From: Anaeromyxobacter oryzae
GTDB lineage: Bacteria; Myxococcota; Myxococcia; Myxococcales; Anaeromyxobacteraceae
Direction of reading: 5' to 3'
Assembly: GCF_023169945.1 (NCBI RefSeq)
Contig: NZ_AP025591.1
Location: 2,812,501-2,876,500, forward strand
DNA: 64,000 nucleotides
In this document: one piece after another, positions 18,301-28,898 of the stretch
How the letters are laid out: the number at the start of each line of letters is the position of its first letter
Position numbering within the stretch: position 1 is the first letter of the stretch
Position numbers and translations under genes: made by a program
The notes under the pieces: model-generated
What the model saw: the letters and a program-made list of their open reading frames with translations, nothing else
Database searches by the model: none
What the model was told of the DNA's origin: nothing

Positions 18301-20139
18301 CGGCCAGGTGGACGGGAAGCAGCCCGCCGGCGAGGCCGTCGCGCTGCAGACGCAGTTCGTCGCAACCGTCGCGCTGCAGCTCGGACGCGGGAAGGCGTCG
18401 ACCATCTTCACCTCGGTCGGGTGCGCCGGGTCGACGTAGTAGAGCTGGAGGTTCCAGAAGCGGTCGTTCGCGGCGTTCAGGATCCGGAAGCGATAGGCCT
18501 TCGGCTCGACGTCGAGCACCGGGTACGCGGTGCCGTTCACGATGGGCGTGTCCTGGAACGCCTCCGGCGTGGTGGTGGGGTTCGGGGTGCCGGGCACCTG
18601 GCAGACCTCGCCCACCGGGCAGCCGTTCAGCCCGTCGCCGACGAGCGGCAGCGGCCCGTTCGTGAGCTGCGTGACGGGCGGCCAGAACCACGGGCCGTAG
18701 TCCCATCGGCCCATCGCGTTCGCGCCGCTCAGGTCGTACGGGTTCTGGTTCGGCATGTAGACGTGCGGGAACCAGAGATCGCCCGCCTTCGAGGTCGGGA
18801 CGACGTACGGCCAGGTCGGATCGGTCGCGTAGGTGCCGGTGGCCGACGTCCCGGCGACCGGATCGGCGGGCGCGCCCGCGACGAAGGTCTTGTCCTGGAT
18901 GATGAGCGGGATGCCGTACCGGTACACGCCGCCGAGGTTCGGCAGGACGCCGCGATCGATGAGCGACTCCTCGACGTCGTCCACGAGCAGGTAGCCGGCG
19001 GCCTCGCCGGCGTACACGTTGAGCCGGGTGATGCCGTACGAATGGTCGTGGTAGAACATCAACCGCGCGCTCTGCCCGTTCGGATAGTAGTAGGTCGCGG
19101 AGCCGTCGCCCGGATCCGGCATGTCCGGCACGTCGTGGAAGCTCACGCCCTTCTTGAAGACGGTCTGCTCGCCGGCCGGCGTGAACCACTGGTGCGGGGT
19201 GCCGTCGCTGTACCAGGGGTTGTCGCCGCCGTGCAGGTGGAGCACGGCGCGGTTCTCGGTGTAGCTCGCGCACGACTGGGTCATCGGATCGCACGCGTTA
19301 CCGTTCGCGTCGAGCGGACCCATGCCGGCGCCCATGAGGCTCTTGTCCACCGGGATGAAGAGCTTCCCGGCGTCGCCGGTGCCGAGCAGGTTCGAGAACT
19401 TGATGCGGACCGGGCGGCCCTTCTTCGCGATGATGACCGGCCCGAGGTAGTGGTTGCCGGTCCCGCCGTTGAGGTCCTGGTAGCCGCGGAGCCTCGTCGG
19501 CGGCAGGTCGGAGTGAAGCTGCTGGGCGTAGTCGGTGAGGCCGATCTCGTAGTAGTCGCCGTCCGCGGGCACGCCGGGCGGCGCGGGCTTCGGCGCGGCC
19601 ACCGGGATGTACTGGCCGAGGTCGTTCGCGTTGCAGCTCGTGGCCGGATCGCAGCCCGGGAGGCCGAGGCCGGGCAGCGTGTCCACGAACTTGCGGAGCC
19701 CGGTGCCCGGGACGACCGCGCCGCTCGCGTCGAGCTGAGGAAGCGGGCTGTTCGCGTAGTTCGGCGTGAGGCCGCTCAGGTAGTCGATGCCGGCGCCGAC
19801 GGGCGCGGGGCCGAGGGCGGACGCGGTGGTGGTTGGCTGCGCCGCGAGCCGGCTGGTCGGGCTGATCGCCTTCAGCGACGGCGCGGTCTTGGCGCTCTTC
19901 GCTGCGGCGGCTGCCGCCGCGCGCGCCGCCGCGGCGCGCTGGGCAGCCGCCTTCCGGTCCGCAGCGGTGATGCTCCGCATCTGGCCCTTCTTGCCGGCGG
20001 GTTGGACCGCGGTCGGAGCGGGATCGGGCTCGATCCTGCTTCCCTCCCTCGTGCTCGTCGTGCGGGCGTCTGCGACGCCGAGAGACAACACTGCTGCGAC
20101 TGCGGCGACGCGCGCCGCAACCCACGAACTCCTCGTCAT
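15370..20139 (-). CDS. Giant secreted multicopper oxidase with FN3, choice-of-anchor-D and four tandem C-terminal repeats
   Basis: About 1,589 residues, exported (signal peptide 1 to about 25), then an Ala/Lys-rich stretch. The cupredoxin region (to about residue 1010) has all four copper motifs: HLHGG, MFYHDHSYG, HAIHFHLF, and HCHLLGHEENDMM with the type 1 Cys, His and Met. It should therefore be an active oxidase, for example of Mn(II), metals or phenols. A fibronectin III-like domain follows (about 1012-1105), then a choice-of-anchor-D domain (about 1108-1212), then four 90-97 residue repeats. GGGAGA precedes the ATG at 20139; the longer frame to 20301 is not supported. At least twice the usual length of such oxidases. 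Set between exopolysaccharide genes, it may act in or on the matrix. Substrate unknown. Confidence 0.88.
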   Translation of the reverse strand: MTRSSWVAARVAAVAAVLSLGVADARTTSTREGSRIEPDPAPTAVQPAGKKGQMRSITAADRKAAAQRAAAARAAAAAAAKSAKTAPSLKAISPTSRLAAQPTTTASALGPAPVGAGIDYLSGLTPNYANSPLPQLDASGAVVPGTGLRKFVDTLPGLGLPGCDPATSCNANDLGQYIPVAAPKPAPPGVPADGDYYEIGLTDYAQQLHSDLPPTRLRGYQDLNGGTGNHYLGPVIIAKKGRPVRIKFSNLLGTGDAGKLFIPVDKSLMGAGMGPLDANGNACDPMTQSCASYTENRAVLHLHGGDNPWYSDGTPHQWFTPAGEQTVFKKGVSFHDVPDMPDPGDGSATYYYPNGQSARLMFYHDHSYGITRLNVYAGEAAGYLLVDDVEESLIDRGVLPNLGGVYRYGIPLIIQDKTFVAGAPADPVAGTSATGTYATDPTWPYVVPTSKAGDLWFPHVYMPNQNPYDLSGANAMGRWDYGPWFWPPVTQLTNGPLPLVGDGLNGCPVGEVCQVPGTPNPTTTPEAFQDTPIVNGTAYPVLDVEPKAYRFRILNAANDRFWNLQLYYVDPAHPTEVKMVDAFPRPSCSATVATNCVCSATASPAGCFPSTWPTDARQGGVPDPATAGPSMIQIGTEGGFLPKPAVVPPQPVNYVYNRRDIVVLNVAEKSLFLGPAERADVIVDFSSVPPGSELILYNDAPAPVPAIDPRYDYYTGDPDQTDTGGAPATLEGYGPNTRTIMKFRVKGTPGAPFDLAALNAAFATTAGQAGAFVQAQAPIVVPQSAYNSTYSATLKDNFARIQSTSMTFTPLSGGAPITIPLQPKAIHELFELDYGRMNALLGVELPFTDFFTQTTIPYYYPDPATDIIRAGETQLWKITHNGVDTHAIHFHLFNVQVVNRVGWDGAIRPPDPNELGWKDTVRMNPLEDCIVAIKPIRPFAPFPLEDSIRPLNPAVPLGSTAGFTGIDPTNNNPITVVNEVKNFGHEYVWHCHLLGHEENDMMRPVIYQVPPEDPTDLAVTWTGSGNVLTWNDNSASETSFTVSRGLDASFASATTFNAPPKPGYGSTVTFTDSSASPTTGYWYRVNASGPNGTSNWSNAVQIGPPPVATVSPTSIAFGNQQVATASVTKTVTLSNTGYGTLAVTSVSVGGATPGDFALTNGCGAAVAPGTSCTLGVTFKPATSGARAGILSINSNDPVNPVLTVSLSGTGLSVTLTADKPSPQVVGTPVTFTAQGQGASGYQYQFFIRASTATTWTMVQDWSTTSTWTMPATTPIGSYTVVVHIRTTTSGNFEAQTSVGCNLTSAAATGVTLTADKPSPQVTGTQVTFTAAGQGSSGYQYRFWFYNGVTWAIAQDYGVASTWTLPGSTPAGTYWVQVDVRTSTTVIRDALATMKYVIANVPATAVTLTASQPSPHIAGTPVVFTGIGSGSTGYQYRFWLYNGTSWSMVQDYGIGSSWTMTASTSPGSYAIQVDVRTTTTVVRDAATSMSYAIVPPPATTVTLSADSPSPHATGTSVVFTATGSGSSGYQYRFWFYDGTTWKIAQDYGTGSTWTLPGSTPPGTYAVQVDVRTSTTVVRDALATMNYVIAP
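15373..16503 (-). repeat. Four tandem protein-coding repeats of 90-97 codons
   Basis: In coding order the units lie at 16503-16213, 16212-15928, 15927-15643 and 15642-15373. Each starts VTLxAxxPSPxxxGTxVxFT and contains SGYQYxFW or similar, W near the middle, and a closing VxVDVRTxTT block. Units 2-4 are most alike. They look like extracellular immunoglobulin-like beta-sandwich domains that grew by duplication. Confidence 0.85.
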
Positions 20140-20446
20140 GGACTCTCCCTCTTCGGTGCCTGCAGGCGCGCGGCCGGGCGCGCGCCTCCCTATCCGCGGG
20201 CAAACTGGTGGCCCCGTGCGGAGACGGCATGTCGCCCGATACCGGTACACCCTGGGCGAGACCCGTGAACGCAGGACGCGGCGCAGGAGCGCCGAGTCCA
20301 CAGGGCAAGGATTCCCGGGGGATTGGGAGAGAGCGCGGCGAGCGTCAGCGTGCGCTTACGCCCCTTCGGGGCAAACACGCTCGGTTCACGTCAGGTGAAC
20401 GTCACGACGGCCGCTCTTGGCGACGGCGCGCGAGCGCCGGAGCGGA
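20140..20446. other. 307-bp intergenic region upstream of the multicopper oxidase gene
   Basis: Separates the tyrosine-kinase gene stop from the oxidase start, both on the minus strand. It contains two hairpins near the kinase stop (20339-20400) and presumably the oxidase promoter, which could not be pinned down. No open frame or RNA gene is convincing. Confidence 0.5.
20339..20400 (-). terminator. Paired hairpins downstream of the tyrosine-kinase gene
   Basis: GTTCAC/GTGAAC (20384-20400, 5-nt loop) is followed on the minus strand by GCCCC/GGGGC (20360-20372), nested in CGAGCGT/ACGCTCG (20339-20383). The position suits a terminator for the kinase transcript, but no T run follows. Confidence 0.35.
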
Positions 20447-22639
20447 TCAGGCCACCTTGGCGCTGGAGCCGGGCTCGTCTTCCCGGTAGTAGCTGGACCG
20501 ATAGTAATAGTACTGTGCGTACCGGCGGTCCTGCAGATCCAGCTCGTTCAGCACCGAGCCGAACAGGCGCGCCTTCACGTCCGCGAGGCTCCGGACGGTC
20601 CGTGCGGCGACGTCGCGCGAGGTCTGCCCCGCCTTCACGACGACGAGGGTGCCATCGACCTTCGTCGCGATGACGATCGCGTCCGCGACCACGCCGGCCG
20701 GCGGCGAATCGATCACCACGCGGTCGTAGCGGCGGGACATCTCCTGGACCAGCGTCGCAAAGTTCGCGGTGTGGAGCAGCTCGGCGGGGTTCGGCGGCAC
20801 CGGCCCGCAGGGGAGGACGTCGAGGTTCGGCACGTCGGTCCGGACGATCGACGCGTCCAGGGAGCCATCCCCCAGGATCAGCGAGGACAGGCCCGAGCCC
20901 GTCGGGACGCCGAACACCTTGTGCACGCGCGGGCGGCGCATGTCCGCGTCCACGAGCAGGACGCGGTTGCCGCTGTTCGCCATCGTGGCGGCGAGGGCCG
21001 CCGCGGTGGTGGTCTTCCCCTCGCCGGGGCCGCTGGAAGTCACGAGGATCGTCCGGAGCGGCTTTTCCGGTGACATGAAGAGGAGGTTGGTCCGGATCGA
21101 CCGCAGGCACTCCGCGGCCGCGGAGGTCGGTGCGGAATGAACCGCGAGCTCGGGGCTGTGGTCGGCGGCCTTCTCGATCCGCGGGATGATCCCGAGGAAC
21201 GGCAGCCGGAGCCGCTCCTCGATCTGCTCGCGGGTGGTGATGGTCGTGTCGAGCGACTCGAGGAGGAACGCGAACCCGACGCCGCCCGCGAGGCCGAGGA
21301 GGACGGCGAGGGCGAGGTTACGGACCGGCCGCGGACGCACCGGCCACTCGGGCGGCTCGGCCCGATCCAGCACCCGGACGTTGGACATCTGGAGCATCCC
21401 GGTGACGCCGGTCTCCTTGAGCCGCTGCAGCACCATCTCGTAGAGGCGCTGGTTGTTGTCGTACGTGCGCTTGAGCGACAGGTACTCCCGCTCGAACTGG
21501 TTCAGACCGAAGGACTCGGCCTTGGCGCGCTCCAGGAGCTGCCCGAGCTTCCGCTCGGCCTCCACGGTCTCGTCGTACTCGCGCCGCGCGGCGCCGACGG
21601 TGTTCTGGATCTCGCGGTCGAGGTTCTGCCGCGCCGCCGCCATCTTGGCGGCGCACGCCTCGACCCTGGGATGGTTCTCGAGGTAGCGGCTCGTGACGTC
21701 GGCGCACTCGAGCTTGGCGTCGAGGTAGCGGACCTTGAGCTCCGGGATCGCCATGTTCTGGTTGGAGAGGACGGTCGCGTCCGCCTGCGGGTCCTCCTTC
21801 AGCCCCTCGACGGTCTTCGCGAGCAGCTCGTTCCTGGCCGCGAGCGTCGCCCGCTGCACCTGGGTCTTGGTGAGTGCGTCGTTGATCGCCGCGATGCGCT
21901 GCGTGACGACGGTCTGCCGGTCCTCCCAGGTCGTCGACACGATGTCGTGCGACTGCTTGAACGCGAAGAGCGCGTCGGCGCTCTGGGCGAGCTTCGCCTC
22001 GAGATCCGCGAGCTGCTGCTCGAGCCAGTCGGAGGCGCTCTGGGTCGTCGTCGAGCGGACCGAGAGGCTCTCGGCGATGTAGGCGTCTGCGACGGCGTTC
22101 GCGATGGTGGCCGCCCACTTCGGATCGCGGTCCTCGACGATGATGTGGACGACGCGCGAGTCCTTCACTGGCACGACGGAGAGCCGCTCCTGAAGTGTCT
22201 CGACTGGATCGACCTTCTGCAGAGCGTCCTTGAGCTTCGCCTCGTCCTTCATTCCGTCGAGGCCGAGGAACCGCTGGTCCTGCGCGAGCTGGAGCTTCTC
22301 CACGACGCGCTGCGCGACCGCCCGGCTGGTGATGATCCTGTACTGCGTCTCGAAGTACTCCTTCGACGACCAGAAGCTGCTGGTGCCCGTCTCCACCACG
22401 TCCTGCACGTCCTTGTTGTTCAGGACCTTCGGCGCCTGCAGCTCGATGATGAGCGTCGCGGTCCCGGCGTAGATCCGGGTCTGGCGGAGCGTAACCACAA
22501 GCGTGAGGAGCACGGCCGCCGCGAACACGGCGAGGACGGTCCAGCGCCTGCGCAGGAGCACGCGCCAGTACGCGTGCAGGTCGAGCTGATCACCCTCCTC
22601 GCGGAGGACGGGTCCCTGCGGATCTGCAGTCGGGGGCAT
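20447..22639 (-). CDS. wzc: Wzc-type chain-length determinant and BY-family tyrosine kinase
   Basis: Controls polysaccharide chain length and export through cycles of autophosphorylation. About 730 residues: Wzz domain with first membrane helix at about 33-50, long periplasmic coiled-coil region, GNVR-like region ending at a second helix near residue 440-460, then the cytoplasmic kinase. Kinase motifs are Walker A SSGPGEGKTTT, Walker A' VLLVDADMRRP and Walker B YDRVVIDSPP. The C-terminus has a seven-tyrosine cluster within 12 residues (YAQYYYYRSSYY), the autophosphorylation tail. The ATG at 22639 is chosen because the frame beyond it enters the divergent promoter region and the next gene. Divergent from the polymerase at 22770. 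Confidence 0.92.
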   Translation of the reverse strand: MPPTADPQGPVLREEGDQLDLHAYWRVLLRRRWTVLAVFAAAVLLTLVVTLRQTRIYAGTATLIIELQAPKVLNNKDVQDVVETGTSSFWSSKEYFETQYRIITSRAVAQRVVEKLQLAQDQRFLGLDGMKDEAKLKDALQKVDPVETLQERLSVVPVKDSRVVHIIVEDRDPKWAATIANAVADAYIAESLSVRSTTTQSASDWLEQQLADLEAKLAQSADALFAFKQSHDIVSTTWEDRQTVVTQRIAAINDALTKTQVQRATLAARNELLAKTVEGLKEDPQADATVLSNQNMAIPELKVRYLDAKLECADVTSRYLENHPRVEACAAKMAAARQNLDREIQNTVGAARREYDETVEAERKLGQLLERAKAESFGLNQFEREYLSLKRTYDNNQRLYEMVLQRLKETGVTGMLQMSNVRVLDRAEPPEWPVRPRPVRNLALAVLLGLAGGVGFAFLLESLDTTITTREQIEERLRLPFLGIIPRIEKAADHSPELAVHSAPTSAAAECLRSIRTNLLFMSPEKPLRTILVTSSGPGEGKTTTAAALAATMANSGNRVLLVDADMRRPRVHKVFGVPTGSGLSSLILGDGSLDASIVRTDVPNLDVLPCGPVPPNPAELLHTANFATLVQEMSRRYDRVVIDSPPAGVVADAIVIATKVDGTLVVVKAGQTSRDVAARTVRSLADVKARLFGSVLNELDLQDRRYAQYYYYRSSYYREDEPGSSAKVA

Positions 22640-22687
22640 GGGCTCCTGCCGTTCGGCGCGCGGCGACGGCCGCGGGAAAACGTGCGC

Positions 22688-22761
22688 GAGTCTAGAGGGA
22701 TCGGGCGGGTCGCGTCGAGCCTGGGGGTCCCTTTTTCGGAGCCCGGCTCCGCTGATAGCAT
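22688..22761. promoter_or_regulatory. Bidirectional promoter element, copy 2
   Basis: Minus-strand TCGACG (22713-22718) and TAGACT (22689-22694) are 18 bp apart and face the tyrosine-kinase gene, about 50 bp from its ATG. Plus-strand extended -10 TGATAGCAT (22753-22761) faces the polymerase gene, 8 bp before its GTG. Shares GAGTCTAGAGGGATCG and its layout with copy 1 at 13.55 kb. Confidence 0.55.
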
Positions 22762-22769
22762 CGGCGCCC

Positions 22770-25304
22770 GTGCCCCACCGATACCCCGGCTCCCGGCCGT
22801 CTCGCGCGGCGCTCGTGCTCTGCGCGCTCGTCGCCGGGAACGCGCTGGCCCGGGGCGGGGTGGATCTCCCGACCGTCGCCGTGTCGGCGCTCGCGGCCGC
22901 TGGCGCGCTGTTCCTCGCGACGCTGCGCCGCCGATCGGGGCGGCGCCAAGAGGAGCCGATCTCCGCGATCGAGCTGCCGCTCCTCGTCGCCGGCGCCGCC
23001 CTCCTCACGCTGGCGGTTGCGCTCCAGCTCGTCCCGCTGCCGCTCGCGATCGTCCGGCTCCTCTCGCGCGAGAGCGCGACGCTGCTCGAGCGCCACCTCG
23101 GGAGCGTGGGCCTCCTCGGGACCGCGCGGCCTCTGTCGCTCGATCCCGGCGCGACGGCGCTCGAGCTCGCGAAGACGGCGACCTGGACCGCGATCGCGGC
23201 GACGGCGGCGATCGTCGCCGCGGAGCGGCGCGGGCGGGACCTCCTTCTCCGCGCCCTCGCGCTCTCCGGGCCGGCGGTGGTGGCGGCGGTGTACGGCGCG
23301 CGACTTGCCGGCGCGCAGCCGCTCCTGGAACCACGCTTCCCGTTCGTGAACCCGAACCACCTCGCGGGATTCCTGCAGCTCGCAGCATGGCCGGCGCTCG
23401 GGTTCGCCTTCCGCGCGCGCGGGCCGGCGCGGGTCGGCTGGCTTCTCGCGTTCGCATTCACGGCGAGCGGCATCTTCCTGTCGCTGTCCCGCGGCGGCAT
23501 CGGCGCGTTCGTGATCGGGGCCGGGCTGTTCCTCGCGCTCTACGCGCGCGCGGGACGGCGCGCGCACGCCCCGGAGAACGCGCCGCCGCCGGTGAGCTGG
23601 CGCGAGACCGTGCGGCGGGGCCCCCGCGCCGTCGGCCGCGCGCTCCTCTTCCGGTCCGGCGCGGTCCTACCGGTCGCGATCTCCGTCGCGCTCGGCCTCG
23701 CCGCGTTCCTCGCCTTCGACCGGATCGTCGCCGAGATGCGGACCGTCAGCGAGGCGTCCACGACCGAGGTGAAGCTCGCCCTGTGGCCCTCGGCGCTCCA
23801 GGTCATCCGCGACCACCCCCTCGTCGGGATCGGGCGCGGCGCTTTCGCGAACGTGTTTCCCTCGTACAAGTGGGACCCGCTCCTCGCCACCTTCACTCAC
23901 GTCGAGAACGAGTGGCTGCAGGTCCCGGTGGATCTCGGTGTCATTCTCGGACCCCTCGCGATCGCGCTGTTCGCATGGGCGTGGCTCGCCGCGGCGCGGC
24001 GGCGGGAGATCTCGCGCCCCATGGTCGGTGCGCTCGCCGCGGCCGGCGCTGTCGTGGCGCAGAACGTCTTCGACTTCTCCCTCGAGATCTCCGGCGTGGC
24101 GATTCCCTTCATCATCGTGCTGGCGATCGCGGCGCGGGACATGCCGTCCGTGCGCGTCCCCCGCCTGGCCATTCGCGCATTCGCCCTCGTCGCGCTCGGC
24201 CTCGCCGCGCTGGGCGTCTCGCTGTACGCGCTCCATCCGCCCGAGCGCGACGCGGAGCGGGTGGTGAGCGCCGAGACGCCCGACAACGCGATCGCCATCG
24301 CGCGCGAGGTCCTCCCGTGGCACCCGGCGGACTGGGTCACGCCAGCCGCAGTCGGCACGAAGCTCGCTGCTGTGCTCCGCTGCGACGAGGCAGAGCCCTG
24401 GTTGACGCGCGCGATGGAGCGAAACCCGACCGCGTTCGCACCTCATCGCGGGGCGGCTCAGTGCTACGTCTTCCGCGGCAACACCGTCCTTGCAAAGCGG
24501 GAGTACCGGCTCGCGACGATCCTCGGCGACGGCGACGCGTTGAAGGAGGCGTATCCGTTCTTCCCTCGCGCGCGCGACCTGCTGGAAATCGCGCCGGACA
24601 CGCCGGCCGGTCTCCTGGCGGCCGGCTGGATCATGCGCGACGACTGGGACGGCGCGAGGGAGGCGTTCCGACGCGGCTGGGAGCAGTACGCCGACCCGCA
24701 CGCTCTCTCCGGTCTGATCGCGGTGGCGCTCGATCTCGGCGAGGCAGACGAAGCCCTCGCCCTCGCGCGGCAGCTCCAGGCGGCGGCACCGCTCGATCCG
24801 GCCGGGTTCGTCCTCGCCGCGCGCGCCCTCGACGCGGCGAGCGATGGCGACGCGGCGATACAGGAGTTGCAGGGGGGGGCGGCGCGGTTCCCGGGAAGCG
24901 TGGAGCTTCTCGATCCCCTCGGCCTCCACCTCATGCAGAAGCGCCAGTTCTCCCTGGCGCGTACCACCTTCGACAAGATCTTGGCACGCGATCCCCCCAC
25001 CATCATGACGAAGAAGATCCGGATCGCGCAGGCGCTCGAGGGGCAGCAGCGGTACGGCGAGGCGCTCCGGGTGATCGCCGATGCGCGCGACGCGGTTCCG
25101 GACAGCCCCTGGCCGCTCGAGACGCTCGCCCGGATCTCGGCGAAGGCCGGCCGCTTCGATGACGCCATCCAGGCGCTCGAGCTCGCCTCTCACAAGCCGG
25201 CTGTCCCCGCCGGGAAGTATGACGAGTGGATCGACGCGCTCAAGACCGCGCGCGTGAAGCAGGCAGTGAGCCCCGCGGCGGACGCACCGGCCGGAAGCCG
25301 CTGA
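22770..25304 (+). CDS. O-antigen polymerase/ligase family protein with C-terminal TPR domain
   Basis: About 844 residues. The first half has around twelve membrane helices and the Wzy_C signature: HLAGFLQLAAWP, SLSRGGIGAF, then IRDHPLVGIGRGAFANVF and HVENEWLQVPVDLGVILGP. The second half, from about residue 490, is soluble and TPR-like, with a repeating Ala/Leu-rich helix-pair pattern up to SHKPAVPAGKYDEW. It is thought to face the periplasm in this class. The GTG at 22770 lies 8 nt after an extended -10 and lacks a Shine-Dalgarno, so it may be leaderless. It is the second polymerase-family gene in the locus and is more GC-rich than the first. Confidence 0.85.
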   Translation: MPHRYPGSRPSRAALVLCALVAGNALARGGVDLPTVAVSALAAAGALFLATLRRRSGRRQEEPISAIELPLLVAGAALLTLAVALQLVPLPLAIVRLLSRESATLLERHLGSVGLLGTARPLSLDPGATALELAKTATWTAIAATAAIVAAERRGRDLLLRALALSGPAVVAAVYGARLAGAQPLLEPRFPFVNPNHLAGFLQLAAWPALGFAFRARGPARVGWLLAFAFTASGIFLSLSRGGIGAFVIGAGLFLALYARAGRRAHAPENAPPPVSWRETVRRGPRAVGRALLFRSGAVLPVAISVALGLAAFLAFDRIVAEMRTVSEASTTEVKLALWPSALQVIRDHPLVGIGRGAFANVFPSYKWDPLLATFTHVENEWLQVPVDLGVILGPLAIALFAWAWLAAARRREISRPMVGALAAAGAVVAQNVFDFSLEISGVAIPFIIVLAIAARDMPSVRVPRLAIRAFALVALGLAALGVSLYALHPPERDAERVVSAETPDNAIAIAREVLPWHPADWVTPAAVGTKLAAVLRCDEAEPWLTRAMERNPTAFAPHRGAAQCYVFRGNTVLAKREYRLATILGDGDALKEAYPFFPRARDLLEIAPDTPAGLLAAGWIMRDDWDGAREAFRRGWEQYADPHALSGLIAVALDLGEADEALALARQLQAAAPLDPAGFVLAARALDAASDGDAAIQELQGGAARFPGSVELLDPLGLHLMQKRQFSLARTTFDKILARDPPTIMTKKIRIAQALEGQQRYGEALRVIADARDAVPDSPWPLETLARISAKAGRFDDAIQALELASHKPAVPAGKYDEWIDALKTARVKQAVSPAADAPAGSR

Positions 25305-25378
25305 CGCGCGGGTCACCCGTCCGTGTCGCCTCGAACCCGACGGGACCCGCCGCTCGGCGGGGCGCCGTCCGCTTGCGC

Positions 25379-25408
25379 TTGAAGAGACCCCGGGCGTCTG
25401 CGTAAGGT
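25379..25408 (+). promoter_or_regulatory. Candidate sigma-70 promoter for fcl-gmd
   Basis: TTGAAG (25379-25384) and TAAGGT (25403-25408) are 18 bp apart. Only 10 bp separate the -10 from the fcl ATG at 25419, which would make the mRNA nearly leaderless. Confidence 0.4.
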
Positions 25409-25418
25409 GTCGCCGCAT

Positions 25419-27388
<1,970 letters not shown>

Positions 27389-27425
27389 GACGGGCCTAGC
27401 TTTCCGATACGAGCACGGAGCCTCC

Positions 27426-28889
27426 ATGAAGCTGGCAGTGAGTGAGCTCGCCCGCGTGGGCGTGGGCTTCGGGACGAGCGGCGTCCGCGGCAAGGTCGAC
27501 GCCCTGTCGGACCGCGCCTGCTTCGCGTACACCCTCGCGTTCCTGGAGCACCTCTCCCGGTCCTCGCCGGGGGGACCCCACACGGTCGCGCTCGCGCACG
27601 ACCTCAGGCCGAGCAGCCCGCGGATCACGGCGGCGTGCGCCGCCGCCGCCCACAGCCTGGGATGGCGCGTCGTGTTCCTCGGCGCGATCCCCACGCCGGC
27701 GCTCGCCCACTACGCGATCCAGTCGGGCGTCCCCGCCATCGTGATCACCGGGAGCCACATCCCGTTCGACCGGAACGGGATCAAGTTCTACACGGCGCAG
27801 GGCGAGATCCTGAAGGCCGACGAGGCGGCGATCGCCGGGGCCACCGTCGACCTGGACGACGCGGCGTTCGACGGGGATGCGCTGCGGAGCCCGCCGGCGC
27901 TCGGCCCGGTCGAGCCCGCCGGCCGGGAGCTGTACCGGCGGAGGTACCTGGGCTTCTTCCCGGCCGGGATGCTCGGCGGGCGCCGGATCGGCGTGTACCA
28001 GCACTCCAGCGTGGCGCGCGACCTCCTCAAGGAGCTCCTCGCCGCGCTCGGCGCCGACGTCGTGCCGCTCGGACGGACGGACACCTTCGTCCCCGTCGAC
28101 ACCGAGGCCGTCAGCGAGGCCGATCAGCTCCAGGCGCGGCGCTGGTCCGCCGAGCACCGGCTCGACGCGATCGTCTCGACCGACGGCGACGCCGACCGGC
28201 CGCTCGTCGCCGACGAGCGCGGCACGTGGCTCCGCGGGGACGTGGTCGGCCTGCTCTGCGCCGGGTTCGCCGGCGCCGACGTGGTCGTCACGCCGGTGAG
28301 CAGCAACACGGCCGTCGAGCGGTGGGGGAGGTTCTCGAGGGTCGAGCGGACGCGGATCGGCTCCCCCTACGTCATCGAGGCGATGCAGCAGGCCGTCCGG
28401 GGCGGGGCGAGGTGCGTGGTCGGCTACGAGGCGAACGGCGGGTTCCTCGTCGGCAGCGACCTCGTGCGCACGGGGGATCGCGCTGCCGCGCTGGCCGCCC
28501 TGCCCACGCGCGACGCCGTGCTGCCCATCCTCTCGGTGCTCGCGCTCGCCGCGGAGCGGTCCGGCCCGGTGTCCGCGGTCACCGCCGACCTCCCGCGGCG
28601 GTACACGCACAGCGACCGCATCCAGGAGTTCGAGACGGCGCGGAGCCGGACCCTGCTGGACCGGCTCGGCGATCCCGCAGTCCTGGCGCGGTTCCTCGCT
28701 CCCGTCGGCACGGTCGCCGCGGTGAACCGGGTGGACGGCGTGAGGGTCACGCTGGCGAGCGGCGACGTTGTTCACCTCCGGCCGTCGGGCAACGCCCCCG
28801 AGCTGCGCTGCTACGCCGAGAGCGACGCCCCGGAGAAGGCGCGCGAGCTCTGCGCCTGGGGACTCCGGCAGGCGCTCGCGAGCGCGTAG
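27426..28889 (+). CDS. Phosphohexomutase (phosphomannomutase/phosphoglucomutase family)
   Basis: Interconverts hexose 6- and 1-phosphates, likely mannose for GDP-mannose supply. 487 residues with all four family sites: phosphoserine loop TGSHIP (Ser110), metal loop TDGDADRP (Asp253, 255, 257), sugar loop GYEANGG (about 333-339) and phosphate loop RPSGNAPELR (452-461). The serine loop is TGSHIP instead of the usual TASHNP, and the sugar loop has Glu-Ala-Asn-Gly instead of Glu-x-Ser-Gly. It is therefore a divergent member whose substrate preference is uncertain. GGAG lies just upstream of the ATG. Follows gmd closely and is probably in the same operon. Confidence 0.85.
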   Translation: MKLAVSELARVGVGFGTSGVRGKVDALSDRACFAYTLAFLEHLSRSSPGGPHTVALAHDLRPSSPRITAACAAAAHSLGWRVVFLGAIPTPALAHYAIQSGVPAIVITGSHIPFDRNGIKFYTAQGEILKADEAAIAGATVDLDDAAFDGDALRSPPALGPVEPAGRELYRRRYLGFFPAGMLGGRRIGVYQHSSVARDLLKELLAALGADVVPLGRTDTFVPVDTEAVSEADQLQARRWSAEHRLDAIVSTDGDADRPLVADERGTWLRGDVVGLLCAGFAGADVVVTPVSSNTAVERWGRFSRVERTRIGSPYVIEAMQQAVRGGARCVVGYEANGGFLVGSDLVRTGDRAAALAALPTRDAVLPILSVLALAAERSGPVSAVTADLPRRYTHSDRIQEFETARSRTLLDRLGDPAVLARFLAPVGTVAAVNRVDGVRVTLASGDVVHLRPSGNAPELRCYAESDAPEKARELCAWGLRQALASA

Positions 28890-28898
28890 TCCGGCCCG

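Noticed and set aside
17152..20268. Long plus-strand open frame of 1,038 codons opposite the multicopper oxidase
   Set aside because: Composition is Arg/Val/Asp/His-rich antisense shadow of GC3-biased codons; the minus strand encodes clear copper motifs.
20140..20446. Riboswitch (c-di-GMP type) upstream of the multicopper oxidase gene
   Set aside because: Hairpins are present but the conserved GEMM sequence core is not.
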